From NCBI RefSeq assembly GCF_009846885.1, contig NZ_WUWM01000004.1:1-64000 (forward strand): a DNA stretch of 64,000 nt. Direction: 5' to 3'. The stretch is from Paenibacillus puerhi. GTDB lineage: Bacteria > Bacillota > Bacilli > Paenibacillales > NBRC-103111. This document shows positions 19,339 through 27,923 of this stretch, in pieces; positions within the stretch are counted from its first letter, which is position 1; each line of letters begins with the position of its first letter. Under the pieces are notes generated by a model. It did no database searches. It saw nothing but the letters and a program-made list of their open reading frames with translations, and was not told where the DNA came from. Position numbers and translations under genes: made by a program.

Positions 19339-21402
19339 ATGGCTGCATCGTCGCACAAGCCCGACCAGGGCCAGCTCGGGGGCAATGGCCAAAGGGGCCG
19401 GTTCCGGGCGTTTTTGTCCTACTCCTTTACCTTTATCATTCTGGGGGCCGCCTGCGGCATCCTCGCCCTGCTCTTCATGCGCTCGCAGGCGCTGCCCGTC
19501 TCCAAGATGGCTGCCGCTTCCGAGCTGTACGACGTGCACGGCCATCCCATAGAAGCTTACGGCGGCGGCAAAAGCACCCAGACCGTGCCGCTGAAGGAGA
19601 TGTCCCCAAGCCTTGTAGAAGCGACGCTGGCCATCGAGGACCGCAGCTTTTACAACCATTACGGCTTTGACCCTAAAGGCATCGCCCGCGCCGCCTGGGT
19701 TAACTTGCAGCATATGTCCAAGGTCCAGGGCGCGGGTACGATTACCCAGCAGCTGGCCCGCAACCTGTATTTAAGTCATGAGCGCACCTGGTCGCGCAAG
19801 CTGAAAGAGACGTACTTCGCCGTCCAGATGGAGCTGCAGATGAGCAAGGATCAAATACTCGAGCAATATTTGAACCAAATCTATTACGGTCATTCCACCT
19901 ATGGCATTCAGGCCGCCTCCCAGCTGTTCTTCGGCAAAAATGCAAGCGAGCTGACCTTGGCGGAGAGCGCGCTGCTGGCCGGCGTGCCGAAGGGACCGCG
20001 ATACTACTCCCCTTACTACGATATGAGCAGTGCCCTGGAGCGCCAGAAGACGGTGCTCGGCACGATGGTCGAGGCTGGATACATTACGCAGAGGGAAGCC
20101 GATCAGGCCGCCAGACAGAAGCTGAATATCCTTCCCTTGGAAGCCAAAAAAACCGCGGTTACCGCTCCCTACTTCCGGGATTACATCCGCAGTCAGGCTA
20201 CCGAGCTGCTCGGCATTGAGGAAAGCGAGTACGAGGAGATGGGGCTGAGAATCTACACGACACTTGATCTGAACGCGCAGAGAATCGCGGAGGAGACGAT
20301 CAAGAAGGAGCTTGCCGCCTATCCCGAGCTGCAGACGGCGCTTATCTCCATAGACCCCCGCAATGGCTATGTCAAAGCGATGGTCGGCGGGCGCAGCTAT
20401 GCGGATAATCAATACAATCGCGTCTTCGCAAGCACCCGTCAGCCCGGCTCCTCCTTCAAGCCGATCGTTTACTTGACCGCGCTGAGGGAGAAGCAGTATA
20501 CCCCCGTCACCCGCTTCATCAGCGAGCCGACGACCTTCAACTACGACAAGGACAGGAAGACGTACACGCCTAACAACTACGACGGCAAATACTTCGGCCC
20601 GATCGATCTGCGAACGGCGATCTCCAAGTCCGATAATGTGTATGCCGTCCATACGATTCTCGAGACGGGTCCCGAGCGGGTAATCGCCACGGCCCGCAGC
20701 ATGGGCATTACGAGCCCCATGGAGCCGCTGCCCTCCCTGGCGCTTGGCACGTTCCCGGTCAGCCCGTTCGAGATGGCCTCGGCCTTCACCATCTTCGCCA
20801 ACCAGGGGATGCGGGCGGAGCCGACGGCCATCCTGCGGATCGAAGACCGCCGGGGCCGCCTCCTGTACGAAGCCGCCCCGGCCAATACCCCGGTCATCGA
20901 GCCGACCTACGCCTACGTGATGACCCATCTGATGGAGAGCGTCTTCGATCAGGGGGGGACGGGCAGCCGCGTATCGGTCGTGCTGAAGCGGCCGGTTGCC
21001 GGCAAAACGGGTACGACCGATACGGATGCCTGGATGGTCGGCTATACGCCCGAGCTGACTACCGCCGTATGGGTCGGCTACGACAAGGGCCGCAACATCG
21101 GCACGATCGAGTCCCATCTCGCCGCCCCCATCTTCGCGGAATATACCGAGAAGGCCCTGGAGGCGGTCCCGCCGAAAATGTTCGCGATCCCCGAGGGGGT
21201 CACGCATCTGTATATTGACCCCGCCACCGGCAAGCTGGCCAACGACAGCTGCCCCAAGTCGCGGATGGAAGCATTCGTGCAAGGGACGGAGCCGACGGAA
21301 TATTGCACCTCGGAGCCTGTCCGGGAAGCACCGCCGCAGCCGGATCAAGGTAAACCGGGCGGGTCGTGGTGGAATGACCTCAAGCGCTGGTGGTCGAGCT
21401 GA
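19339..21402 (+). CDS. pbpG: Class A penicillin-binding protein (PbpG/PBP1A-like)
   Basis: 687 residues. A short cytoplasmic tail and one membrane anchor (about 28-47) precede a GT51 glycosyltransferase (catalytic E100 in AIEDRSFYNHYGFD; GAGTITQQLARNLYL) and a transpeptidase with S371-S-F-K374, SKSDN and K556-TGT. The C-terminus is short, with no PASTA domains. It polymerises and cross-links peptidoglycan; B. subtilis PbpG acts in spore germ-cell wall synthesis. The location between speE and ywhD is that of B. subtilis pbpG, which supports the name. GGGGGG precedes the ATG. Confidence 0.93.
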   Translation: MAASSHKPDQGQLGGNGQRGRFRAFLSYSFTFIILGAACGILALLFMRSQALPVSKMAAASELYDVHGHPIEAYGGGKSTQTVPLKEMSPSLVEATLAIEDRSFYNHYGFDPKGIARAAWVNLQHMSKVQGAGTITQQLARNLYLSHERTWSRKLKETYFAVQMELQMSKDQILEQYLNQIYYGHSTYGIQAASQLFFGKNASELTLAESALLAGVPKGPRYYSPYYDMSSALERQKTVLGTMVEAGYITQREADQAARQKLNILPLEAKKTAVTAPYFRDYIRSQATELLGIEESEYEEMGLRIYTTLDLNAQRIAEETIKKELAAYPELQTALISIDPRNGYVKAMVGGRSYADNQYNRVFASTRQPGSSFKPIVYLTALREKQYTPVTRFISEPTTFNYDKDRKTYTPNNYDGKYFGPIDLRTAISKSDNVYAVHTILETGPERVIATARSMGITSPMEPLPSLALGTFPVSPFEMASAFTIFANQGMRAEPTAILRIEDRRGRLLYEAAPANTPVIEPTYAYVMTHLMESVFDQGGTGSRVSVVLKRPVAGKTGTTDTDAWMVGYTPELTTAVWVGYDKGRNIGTIESHLAAPIFAEYTEKALEAVPPKMFAIPEGVTHLYIDPATGKLANDSCPKSRMEAFVQGTEPTEYCTSEPVREAPPQPDQGKPGGSWWNDLKRWWSS

Positions 21403-21455
21403 GACTTGACCCGTTGCGTGCCGGGACCTGTGTTCGCACGGGTTCGCAGAAACAC

Positions 21456-21488
21456 AAAGAGGCAGACCCGGGGGTCTGCCTCTTTGCT
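21456..21488. terminator. Bidirectional terminator between PBP gene and ywhD
   Basis: AAAGAGGCAGACCC (21456-21469) and its perfect complement (21472-21485) form a 14-bp stem with a 2-nt loop and AAA/TTT at both ends. It lies between convergent genes. Confidence 0.85.
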
Positions 21489-21570
21489 GTCCTAGTATAT
21501 GATGCATATACTAGGCATTAGTATACATCGTTACGTGAGAGGGCACAAGACCGTCACATAATGGACAAAA

Positions 21571-22104
21571 TTAAGCCAAAGCTTCCTTCAGCGTGTCGCT
21601 GGAGCGTTCCCACATCTCGCTGTCATTGTCGATCAGGAACGTTTTGAGCAGCTCTTTTTCCTTGGCTCCCAGATTATCGAGCATAATACGCCGCTTCAGC
21701 GCGTAGTCCATGCGGTTCACGTGATCGGCAAGAATTTTCCAGCCTCTGCGCGCCTCCGGATCCACCGTCATCTCGCAAGAGGTCACTCCTGCATAATACT
21801 TGCCGTCCTCGCGGAAATCCACCGCTACCCACACGATCCAGCAGGTCCGGCCATTTGGCACCTCATCCTTGTTCAGCACAAACTTGATGCCCTTCTCCAC
21901 CTTGCTCTTCGCATGCAAAGCCCCCGCGTCCAAATAAGCCTCGTCCCCGTCAATAATAACGCTCGACAGCTGACTCAAGTCGATCGAGCCCTGTCCGAAG
22001 CCGCGGTGTTTCGTTTCCTTGCCGCTTATGATATTCAGGGACGGCAGCTTTTTCTTTTCCCCCGCCTCTGCGGCGGGCTTGCCGTTCTGATCGTTTGCTT
22101 CCAT
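21571..22104 (-). CDS. ywhD: YwhD family protein
   Basis: 177 residues from the ATG at 22104 (AAGGAG upstream). A charged N-terminus is followed by LNIISGKETKHRGFGQGSIDLSQ-type sequence (only the first part needed for recognition), GVTSCEMTVD and a basic, helical C-terminus. It fits the YwhD family of Firmicutes in size and sequence character. The function is unknown. In B. subtilis ywhD is next to pbpG, as here. The longer reading frame extending upstream to 22671 is rejected because it overlaps the M1 gene. Confidence 0.85.
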   Translation of the reverse strand: MEANDQNGKPAAEAGEKKKLPSLNIISGKETKHRGFGQGSIDLSQLSSVIIDGDEAYLDAGALHAKSKVEKGIKFVLNKDEVPNGRTCWIVWVAVDFREDGKYYAGVTSCEMTVDPEARRGWKILADHVNRMDYALKRRIMLDNLGAKEKELLKTFLIDNDSEMWERSSDTLKEALA

Positions 22105-22261
22105 AATTCCAGCACTCCTTCCATAGGTACGCTTAAGGATTACGATATCCCGTCCTGCCCCTATTATCCATGAAACCGGCGGGCTTGACAATTTTTTGTT
22201 CTTGGAACCGTCCCTGTCCACATATACATGCTTTAGATGCTTGTCAACGGGGTGAATATGG

Positions 22262-24463
22262 ATGGAAAAACGACTCGGCAAACGACTGGCCATATGGGGA
22301 TGCTTAACCGTCCTCGCCTGCAGCACCGCCCTGATTCCGGGCCTCCTCAGCACCGATATACGGACAGGCGCCGCGGATAACGACTGGCGTCTGCCCTTCA
22401 CGGCCTTCTCGGCCGCAAGCGGGCTCTCCATGCCCGCTAGCCCTCTGATCCACAAGCCGATCCGGGCAGAAGGAGGCCATGCGGTCGTGACCGCTCCTTC
22501 CTGGCCGGCAGCGCGCGGATCGGCGGACGGTTCTTCGACCGGCCTCTTCCTGCCGCGGGGCGATGCGCTGCCGGCAGGCGCCAGAGCGAACGAGCCGGCG
22601 GCGCCCCCTCCAGCTCCTCCGAGCCTGCCGGCCAAGCCCATCGAGAAGCCTGCGCCGCGGCCGCTCTCCAACCGGATCGTGGAATACCATCTTCATGCGG
22701 AATACGATGCGCAGGGCAAGCGGATTCAAGGCACCTCCTCTCTCACCTGGAAGAACCCGGGCAGTGTCCCGGTCCAAGAGCTGTACTTTCATCTTTATCC
22801 CAATGCGTTTGAATCGAAGAAAACAACCTTCATGCAGGAATCCGGCGGCAGGCTGCGAAGCGACGCCAGTACCGAGAACAACTACGGCAGCATGAAGCTG
22901 ACATCCATACAGCTGCTGGACGGGCAAGAGTCCGAGCTGGTGGAGCGCCTGGAGTTCGTCCAACCGGACGACGGGAACGTGAACGATCGCACGCTGGCCA
23001 AACTACCACTGCCCCGAACTGTCGCGCCGGGCGAAGAGATTACCTTGCAGATGGCCTATAGCGTGCAGCTGCCGCAAGTATTTGCACGGATGGGGTATGC
23101 CGGAAATTTCGTCATGGCCGGCCAGTGGTACCCGAAGATCGCCGTGTATGAGCCCAAGGGGACCCGGGGTATCGAGGCCGAAGGGTGGAACCTCCATCAG
23201 TATCACGGAAATTCCGAGTTTTATGCCGACTTCGGCATCTTCGATGTCAGGCTGAAGGTCCCCTCCTCCTATACCGTAGCGGCGACAGGCTTCCCGACCA
23301 AGCCGGTAGCCGACGACGGGAAGACGAAGACTTACACGTTCTACGCGGATGACGTTCACGACTTTGCTTGGGCAGCTTCGCCGGACTTCATTTACGTCGA
23401 GGAGCCTTACGCGACCAAGCATGTGCCGGGCGTACGAATCAAGCTATACCTCGACCCGAAGCATGAGCATCTGAAGCAGCGTTATATGACCGCCGCCAAA
23501 AAAGCGATCGCCCGTTACTCCGAGTGGTACGGCAGCTATCCCTACTCCACCCTCTCTATCGTCGTGCCTCCGGCAAACGGCAACGGAGCGGGCGGGATGG
23601 AATATCCGACCCTCGTCACCTCATGGGCCGCAAGCGAAGAAAACCCGAGCCTCGAGCTCGAACGCGTAATCGTGCATGAAATCGGCCACCAGTTTTTCTA
23701 CGGCATGGTCGCCAGCAATGAATTCGAGGAAGCCTGGCTCGACGAGGGCTTTACTTCCTATGCCGAAGACCGGCTGATGGAGAAGGAATACGGCGTGCGG
23801 TCCAATCGCCTGCTGGAAGCAAGCTATATGACGAACCCCGCTTCCCTGAAGCGGCATGCCTGGCAGTACGGCGGACATGGCGCTTACGCCGAGAACGTAT
23901 ATACGCGCGCCAAGCTGGTCCTGAAGGCGATTGAGGTGCAGGTCGGCAGCGATATGATGAACCAGCTCATGCGCACCTACTTCCAGCGCTGGAAGTTCAA
24001 GCATCCCGGAACGGGCGATTTTCAGAAGACCGTGGAGGATGTGACGGGTGCGAGCTGGAAAGATTTTTTTGACCAATACATCTATGGCGGGATGATGACG
24101 GACTTTGAAGTCGCCGGCATCCGGGTCAAAGCGCTTGAGGAGAACGGGCAGCTTGTCTACGAGAACAGCGTCAGATTGCGCAGGCTTGGAGGCACTATGC
24201 AGTCCGTACCGGTACGCTTTCGCTTCAGCGACGGTACCCAGATCGACAAGACGTGGAACGGGACCGAAAGCGAGGTCATTTATACCCTGAAGCATACTTC
24301 CCCGCTGGACTGGGCCGTTATCGACCCTCAGTACGCTCTGGTGCTGGAGAACAAACGAATCAACAGCTTCATGAAAACGAATGTGGACAACAAGCTGTCC
24401 GTCCGCTTGAATCTCGGTGTCGTCAACATTCTGGAGACCCTATTCGGCTGGGTCGTGTGGTGA
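22262..24463 (+). CDS. M1-family zinc metallopeptidase, membrane-anchored
   Basis: 733 residues. An N-terminal signal/anchor (about 10-30) and a Pro/Ala-rich linker (about 105-135) precede an aminopeptidase N-like beta domain and a gluzincin catalytic domain: H472-EIG-H476 with E495 (WLDEGF), the HExxH-18-E pattern. Upstream GGMEYPTLV resembles the GAMEN exopeptidase motif. It probably acts outside the cell on peptides. A membrane protein gene follows 12 bp later, so the two form an operon. GGGGTG precedes the start. Confidence 0.9.
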   Translation: MEKRLGKRLAIWGCLTVLACSTALIPGLLSTDIRTGAADNDWRLPFTAFSAASGLSMPASPLIHKPIRAEGGHAVVTAPSWPAARGSADGSSTGLFLPRGDALPAGARANEPAAPPPAPPSLPAKPIEKPAPRPLSNRIVEYHLHAEYDAQGKRIQGTSSLTWKNPGSVPVQELYFHLYPNAFESKKTTFMQESGGRLRSDASTENNYGSMKLTSIQLLDGQESELVERLEFVQPDDGNVNDRTLAKLPLPRTVAPGEEITLQMAYSVQLPQVFARMGYAGNFVMAGQWYPKIAVYEPKGTRGIEAEGWNLHQYHGNSEFYADFGIFDVRLKVPSSYTVAATGFPTKPVADDGKTKTYTFYADDVHDFAWAASPDFIYVEEPYATKHVPGVRIKLYLDPKHEHLKQRYMTAAKKAIARYSEWYGSYPYSTLSIVVPPANGNGAGGMEYPTLVTSWAASEENPSLELERVIVHEIGHQFFYGMVASNEFEEAWLDEGFTSYAEDRLMEKEYGVRSNRLLEASYMTNPASLKRHAWQYGGHGAYAENVYTRAKLVLKAIEVQVGSDMMNQLMRTYFQRWKFKHPGTGDFQKTVEDVTGASWKDFFDQYIYGGMMTDFEVAGIRVKALEENGQLVYENSVRLRRLGGTMQSVPVRFRFSDGTQIDKTWNGTESEVIYTLKHTSPLDWAVIDPQYALVLENKRINSFMKTNVDNKLSVRLNLGVVNILETLFGWVVW

Positions 24464-24475
24464 GGTGATCTTTGC

Positions 24476-25285
24476 ATGTGGAATCGAATCAAATCCGGCT
24501 GGAGCATTGCCTGCGGGCAGCCCTTCGCCGTGTTCACCCTCTTCGCCTACCATCTGATCTGGGGCGTGGTCCTGTATAAGCTCGTGCAATCCGTCGTGCT
24601 TCCTCTGCTCCACCGGTATCCAAGCGAGCTGTCGCGCGAAGCCGTTCAGTTGTTCTGGATCGAGGGGCAGTTCCAGCTGATGAAGACCGACGTGCTGGAT
24701 CCTCTGCTCCGGTGGGCGCTTGCCCTGCTCGTGCTGCGGATTCTGCTTCACCCGCTGCTCAGTGCCGGCGTCTACTACTCCCTACGCCACACCAGTCTGA
24801 ATGCCGGCTATAGGTTTGTAGACGGCATGCGCAAGCTTTCCTTGCCTTTCCTCGGTTATTACGTGCTTCAGCTCGCGCTTATGCTGACTCCGCTCATCCG
24901 GTTGGCACCGTATCTCTGGGAGCATGTCTCCAAGCAGGCCTCTTACCCGGAACTGGCTAAAGCTCTCCTGCCTGCGGCAGCTGCTTATTTGCTCTACCTG
25001 TTTCTCCTGCAGCTGTTCTTCATGCACGTGCAGATCGGCCGGACGTGTGGAAGGTCTCTGTTATTCACCATTCTGTTCGTAGCGCGTCACCTGCCCGCCA
25101 TCCTGATCGCCGCTCTCGTCGTGCTTGCCATTACCCTAGCTGCAGCAGCAGCCGTCATGTCCTCTGCGCTCATCTGGGCCGGCTTCCTCGCCCTGATCGG
25201 CTTGCAGGCCTACCGGCTGGCTCAGATGTTCTTCCGGGTATGGGCTATTGGTACGCAATATGCCATATGGACGGAGAAGGCTTAG
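24476..25285 (+). CDS. Integral membrane protein, unknown function
   Basis: 269 residues with about five to six hydrophobic helices (near 18-40, 80-98, 123-145, 163-182, 195-235) and a short polar tail. No family is recognised. Alternating long periplasm-facing loops and an Ala/Leu-rich TM (ILIAALVVLAITLAAAAAV) are seen. It follows the M1-like peptidase by 12 bp and is probably co-translated, which suggests a partner or accessory role. A bidirectional terminator follows at 25311. Confidence 0.7.
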   Translation: MWNRIKSGWSIACGQPFAVFTLFAYHLIWGVVLYKLVQSVVLPLLHRYPSELSREAVQLFWIEGQFQLMKTDVLDPLLRWALALLVLRILLHPLLSAGVYYSLRHTSLNAGYRFVDGMRKLSLPFLGYYVLQLALMLTPLIRLAPYLWEHVSKQASYPELAKALLPAAAAYLLYLFLLQLFFMHVQIGRTCGRSLLFTILFVARHLPAILIAALVVLAITLAAAAAVMSSALIWAGFLALIGLQAYRLAQMFFRVWAIGTQYAIWTEKA

Positions 25286-25310
25286 CTTAGCTACCATGCC
25301 TGCATGTAAT

Positions 25311-25357
25311 CAAAAGCTGCCCGGATGGAGTCACTCTCCACCTCTGGGCAGCTTTTG
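25311..25357. terminator. Bidirectional terminator
   Basis: CAAAAGCTGCCC (25311-25322) and GGGCAGCTTTTG (25346-25357) form a 12-bp perfect stem. On either strand the stem ends in four T followed by G. It separates convergent genes. Confidence 0.8.
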
Positions 25358-25370
25358 TCATGATTTAATG

Positions 25371-26051
25371 TTACTCCTTCTCCAATACAAGCCTCAGCTG
25401 CACCTGAAGCTCATTCTGCGTATCCAGCGTAACCGTATGAGGGTTTTTCATGCCGAAGTCGGCAAACGTCACCGTCGTGCTTCCCTGCAGCTTGATCTGA
25501 CCCTGCTCATAGACCGCCTCGCTCTTGAAGACGACATCCTTCGGCTTGTCCTTCACCGTCAAGGTTCCGGCAAGCTCAAGCGGCACCTTCACGCCTTCCT
25601 TCCATTCCTTCGGCAGGTCGCCGAACGACTTCACGCTGAACGTAGCCTCGGGGAACTGAGCGACGTCCAGATATTGGGCGCCCTTCACGTGATTATCGCG
25701 CTGTCCGTTCCCCGAATCCAGCGTGCTCAGCGCAAGCTTCCCTTCCGCCGAGGATTTATCCGGCGAAGCGGTATCGAGCTGCCACGACCCTTGAGCCGGG
25801 GCGACGACGAAGTTTACCGTCTCCTTCGACGTCGTCACGGAGAAGTATACCTCGGAGTTGGGAAGCACCTTCCAGCTGCCGTTAAGGCTGCTCGCCTCGA
25901 CAGACTGCCCGGATGCCGCCGCCCCTGCCGAGGCAGGGATGACGTCCTTGATCTCTACATGGTTCCCGGCATAGTAATCGTACGCCCAGTAGCCGCCGGC
26001 AAGCAGCACGAACAGAACACCGGCGGTGATAGCCAATTTATTTGTTTTCAT
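25371..26051 (-). CDS. YceI-like lipid-binding protein, membrane-anchored
   Basis: 226 residues. A membrane anchor or uncleaved signal (about 7-26) precedes a spacer and a YceI-type lipocalin-like domain (about 55-226): KVLPNSEVYFSVTTSK, LSTLDSGNGQRDNHVKG, FPEATFSVKSFGDLP and GTLTVKDKPKDVVF. YceI proteins bind long-chain isoprenoids or amphiphiles at the cell surface. It lies next to an M56 peptidase and a BlaI-family repressor, and a 19-bp copy of the blaI operator lies 25 bp upstream of the start, so it is likely a member of that regulon. GAGGAGGAG precedes the ATG. Confidence 0.88.
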   Translation of the reverse strand: MKTNKLAITAGVLFVLLAGGYWAYDYYAGNHVEIKDVIPASAGAAASGQSVEASSLNGSWKVLPNSEVYFSVTTSKETVNFVVAPAQGSWQLDTASPDKSSAEGKLALSTLDSGNGQRDNHVKGAQYLDVAQFPEATFSVKSFGDLPKEWKEGVKVPLELAGTLTVKDKPKDVVFKSEAVYEQGQIKLQGSTTVTFADFGMKNPHTVTLDTQNELQVQLRLVLEKE

Positions 26052-26075
26052 AAGACAAAACTCCTCCTCATGATT

Positions 26076-26094
26076 ACACTACACGACGTAGTGT
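26076..26094 (-). promoter_or_regulatory. BlaI-type operator upstream of the YceI-like gene
   Basis: ACACTAC-N5-GTAGTGT (26076-26094) has the same arms, spacing and 19-bp length as the operator at the blaI-like promoter (27492-27510). It lies between the YceI start and a long AT-rich stretch. A clear -10/-35 pair is not obvious here, so the promoter position is uncertain. Confidence 0.75.
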
Positions 26095-26110
26095 TGTTGG
26101 GTAAAAAAAA

Positions 26111-26211
26111 TTAAAAGTCCGGTGAATAACAAGCGAAGAGACCCGGGAATCCGGCGATTTGCAAAGACCGGCGAACATGGCCCGCTCGGATTTTATTCAC
26201 CTGACTTTTAA
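26111..26211. repeat. Imperfect 19-bp inverted repeat (101 bp overall)
   Basis: TTAAAAGTCCGGTGAATAA (26111-26129) and TTATTCACCTGACTTTTAA (26193-26211) are inverted complements with one mismatch, about 63 bp apart. The right arm covers the stop codon of the M56 gene. It could be a large terminator stem for the M56 transcript or a small non-autonomous element; only one copy is seen in this window. Confidence 0.6.
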
Positions 26212-27056
26212 AGCAGCGAAAGGAAAAATACGGTCGACAGAGCCAGCATGACCGGCAGCGATATCACCGCCAGCTTAAGCGGCACGCGCGGCGATACGGT
26301 GGAATCGGGATCGATAATATGATGAATCCGGTAATGAATCGATACATCGGCGAATGACACATAAGCGAAGTCAACAGCGGGCGCCGCAGGCTTCTTGAGC
26401 AGCTTCAGCAGCGCGCTTCCCAGACTTTCCGGGCTGCCCATAACGGTCATCGCCTCATGATCGGCAAGTATCTCTCTGGCAATCTTATAGTGGTGGCTGC
26501 ACCAGGCGAGAATGGGAATATACCACATCACCGTACTGACCAGCTGCAGCGTAAAGGTTTTGAGCGGATCGCGATGACGGCGGTGATGCCGCTCATGATA
26601 GTACACGGCTTCGAGCTCCCCCGTATCCAGCAGATCGAGCAGGCCGGAGGACAGTACGATTCTCGGCCGGAGCAGCCCTAGCGTCAAGGCAAAGGGTTGC
26701 TTGGCCGAAACGACGATGAGACTCTCCTTATCGTCGGAAAACTTCGCATGCAGCAGGGCAGTCAGCGGCTGGTGCACGCGCCCCTGCAGCTTGCGCCATG
26801 CTTGCCGGGCGGCATACATCTGCTTGCCGACCAGCCAGAGGCTGACGATAAACGTATAGATTACCAAGGCGTTCAACACAGGGGTGACCGAGTCGAAGCC
26901 CATCGCTCGGAGCAAGTGGCTGCATAAGTCGAAAATATTGAAGCCAAGCGCCCAACCGAGCGTTTCATGGGCCACATAAAGCCCCATCTGTACCCAGACA
27001 AGCAGCGCAATCATCAGCGGAGTCGCAAAAAGAAGTTTGGACCGATTTTTCCACAT
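26208..27056 (-). CDS. M56 family metallopeptidase (BlaR1-type protease without sensor domain)
   Basis: 282 residues. Four hydrophobic segments (about 8-28, 48-70, 178-198 and the C-terminus 258-280) flank a cytoplasmic loop with the zinc motif HERHH (HExxH) after LDTGELEAVYYHE. BlaR1/MecR1 proteins use this domain to trigger cleavage of the repressor; they carry a C-terminal penicillin-binding sensor of about 250 residues that is absent here. The signal is therefore not expected to be a beta-lactam. It starts 3 bp downstream of the repressor gene and is co-transcribed with it. Confidence 0.9.
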   Translation of the reverse strand: MWKNRSKLLFATPLMIALLVWVQMGLYVAHETLGWALGFNIFDLCSHLLRAMGFDSVTPVLNALVIYTFIVSLWLVGKQMYAARQAWRKLQGRVHQPLTALLHAKFSDDKESLIVVSAKQPFALTLGLLRPRIVLSSGLLDLLDTGELEAVYYHERHHRRHRDPLKTFTLQLVSTVMWYIPILAWCSHHYKIAREILADHEAMTVMGSPESLGSALLKLLKKPAAPAVDFAYVSFADVSIHYRIHHIIDPDSTVSPRVPLKLAVISLPVMLALSTVFFLSLL

Positions 27057-27059
27057 GGT

Positions 27060-27476
27060 CTAGTTTTCCTTTTTCAACGCTTTAATTTTTTGTTCCAGCT
27101 TCTCGATCATCTCCGGGTCGGCTTCTTCCAGCGCATCGAGCATATGACTGACGACTAGCGGACCGAAGTCTTCCAGCAGCTCATGGGTAATCTCCTTCGA
27201 CTGCATCTCCAGAAAGTTCTCCTTCGTATCGAATGGCTCGTATACGGAGGATCTCCCCTCCAATCTTTTACTCAGCAGCCCCTTGGCCACCAGCCGGTTC
27301 ATCACAGTCATGACCGTGTTGAAGTTCAGCGGCTCCTCCTGGGACTCCAGCTTTTGCTGCACCTCCTTAATGGACAGCCCCGGCTGTGCCCACAAGATAT
27401 CGAGCACCTTCGCCTCGAGCGGTCCGAAAAAGCGCTTGAGACCTTTCTCGTAAAACTTGAAGTTTTGAATTTTCAT
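27060..27476 (-). CDS. BlaI/MecI/CopY-family transcriptional repressor
   Basis: 138 residues from the ATG at 27476, preferred because GAGGTG lies 9 nt upstream. Winged-helix features of BlaI are clear: FGPLEAKVLDILWAQPGLSIKEV, LNFNTVMTVMNRLVAKGLL and RLEGRSSVYEPF, followed by a C-terminal dimerisation helix with Lys/Glu content. Its promoter carries a 19-bp palindrome, indicating autorepression. It is followed 3 bp later by the M56 peptidase. Confidence 0.93.
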   Translation of the reverse strand: MKIQNFKFYEKGLKRFFGPLEAKVLDILWAQPGLSIKEVQQKLESQEEPLNFNTVMTVMNRLVAKGLLSKRLEGRSSVYEPFDTKENFLEMQSKEITHELLEDFGPLVVSHMLDALEEADPEMIEKLEQKIKALKKEN

Positions 27477-27491
27477 GGGTTCTAGCACCTC

Positions 27492-27529
27492 ACACTACAA
27501 ATTGTAGTGTCGTATGCGGCGAAAGTCAA
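27492..27529 (-). promoter_or_regulatory. blaI-like promoter with overlapping operator
   Basis: On the minus strand TTGACT (-35, 27524-27529) and TACAAT (-10, 27501-27506) are 17 nt apart. The 19-bp near-perfect palindrome ACACTACAAATTGTAGTGT (27492-27510) covers the -10 box, fitting BlaI-type boxes (TACA/TGTA core). The repressor should block its own transcription by occupying it. Confidence 0.85.
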
Positions 27530-27794
27530 CTTTTCATGGTCGGGCAGCTTTCGCCTTCTTCCGCAGTCCGCCCTCGCTTTCGATTCTTTCAGACAAAGTA
27601 CCGGTTACCGCGCGGTTTCCGCGATCGTTCTGACGGCGTCTGCCGAGTTCTCGGCACCAGCGGAAAGGCGCGATTTATCATTACCCGCTTGGGTTTCACT
27701 TTAAACGCTTAAAATGTGACAATTTTGTGACATAAGCAGGAGTTGGTCGCTTTTGCTCGAATACAAGTAGTGCAAGAAAACAAAATGAATATAT
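27511..27794. other. Intergenic region before the riboswitch
   Basis: About 280 bp with no gene. A direct repeat of TGTGACA lies near 27715-27735 in a short AT-rich stretch. A promoter for the riboswitch transcript must lie in or close to this segment, but no -35/-10 pair is clear. Confidence 0.4.
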
Positions 27795-27905
27795 TGCCGA
27801 ATTTCTGTAGTAGAAAACGGGGGAACCATTTTTGGGTGAATTGGTCTCGCATTAGAGTGATCATAGGGTACCTTCAACCGAACCCTTCAGCTAACCTCGT
27901 AGGCA
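27795..27905 (+). promoter_or_regulatory. Cyclic di-AMP riboswitch (ydaO/yuaA leader type)
   Basis: The sequence carries the ydaO hallmark CCGAACCCTTCAGCTAACCT (with CGTAGGC following) and the earlier ACGGGGGAACC and GGGTGAAT segments, in the order of the B. subtilis ydaO leader. The ends TGCC (27795-27798) and GGCA (27902-27905) can pair as P1. In this class c-di-AMP usually turns expression off, and cell-wall hydrolases are the commonest targets, matching the NlpC/P60 gene that follows. Boundaries are estimated. Confidence 0.85.
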
Positions 27906-27923
27906 CCGGAAGGGGAAACTTCT

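Noticed and set aside
19771-21507. 578-codon minus-strand frame opposite the PBP gene
   Set aside because: Antisense shadow; the PBP frame has all catalytic motifs.
22105-22671. N-terminal extension of YwhD
   Set aside because: It overlaps the start of the M1-like peptidase gene, and AAGGAG precedes the ATG at 22104.
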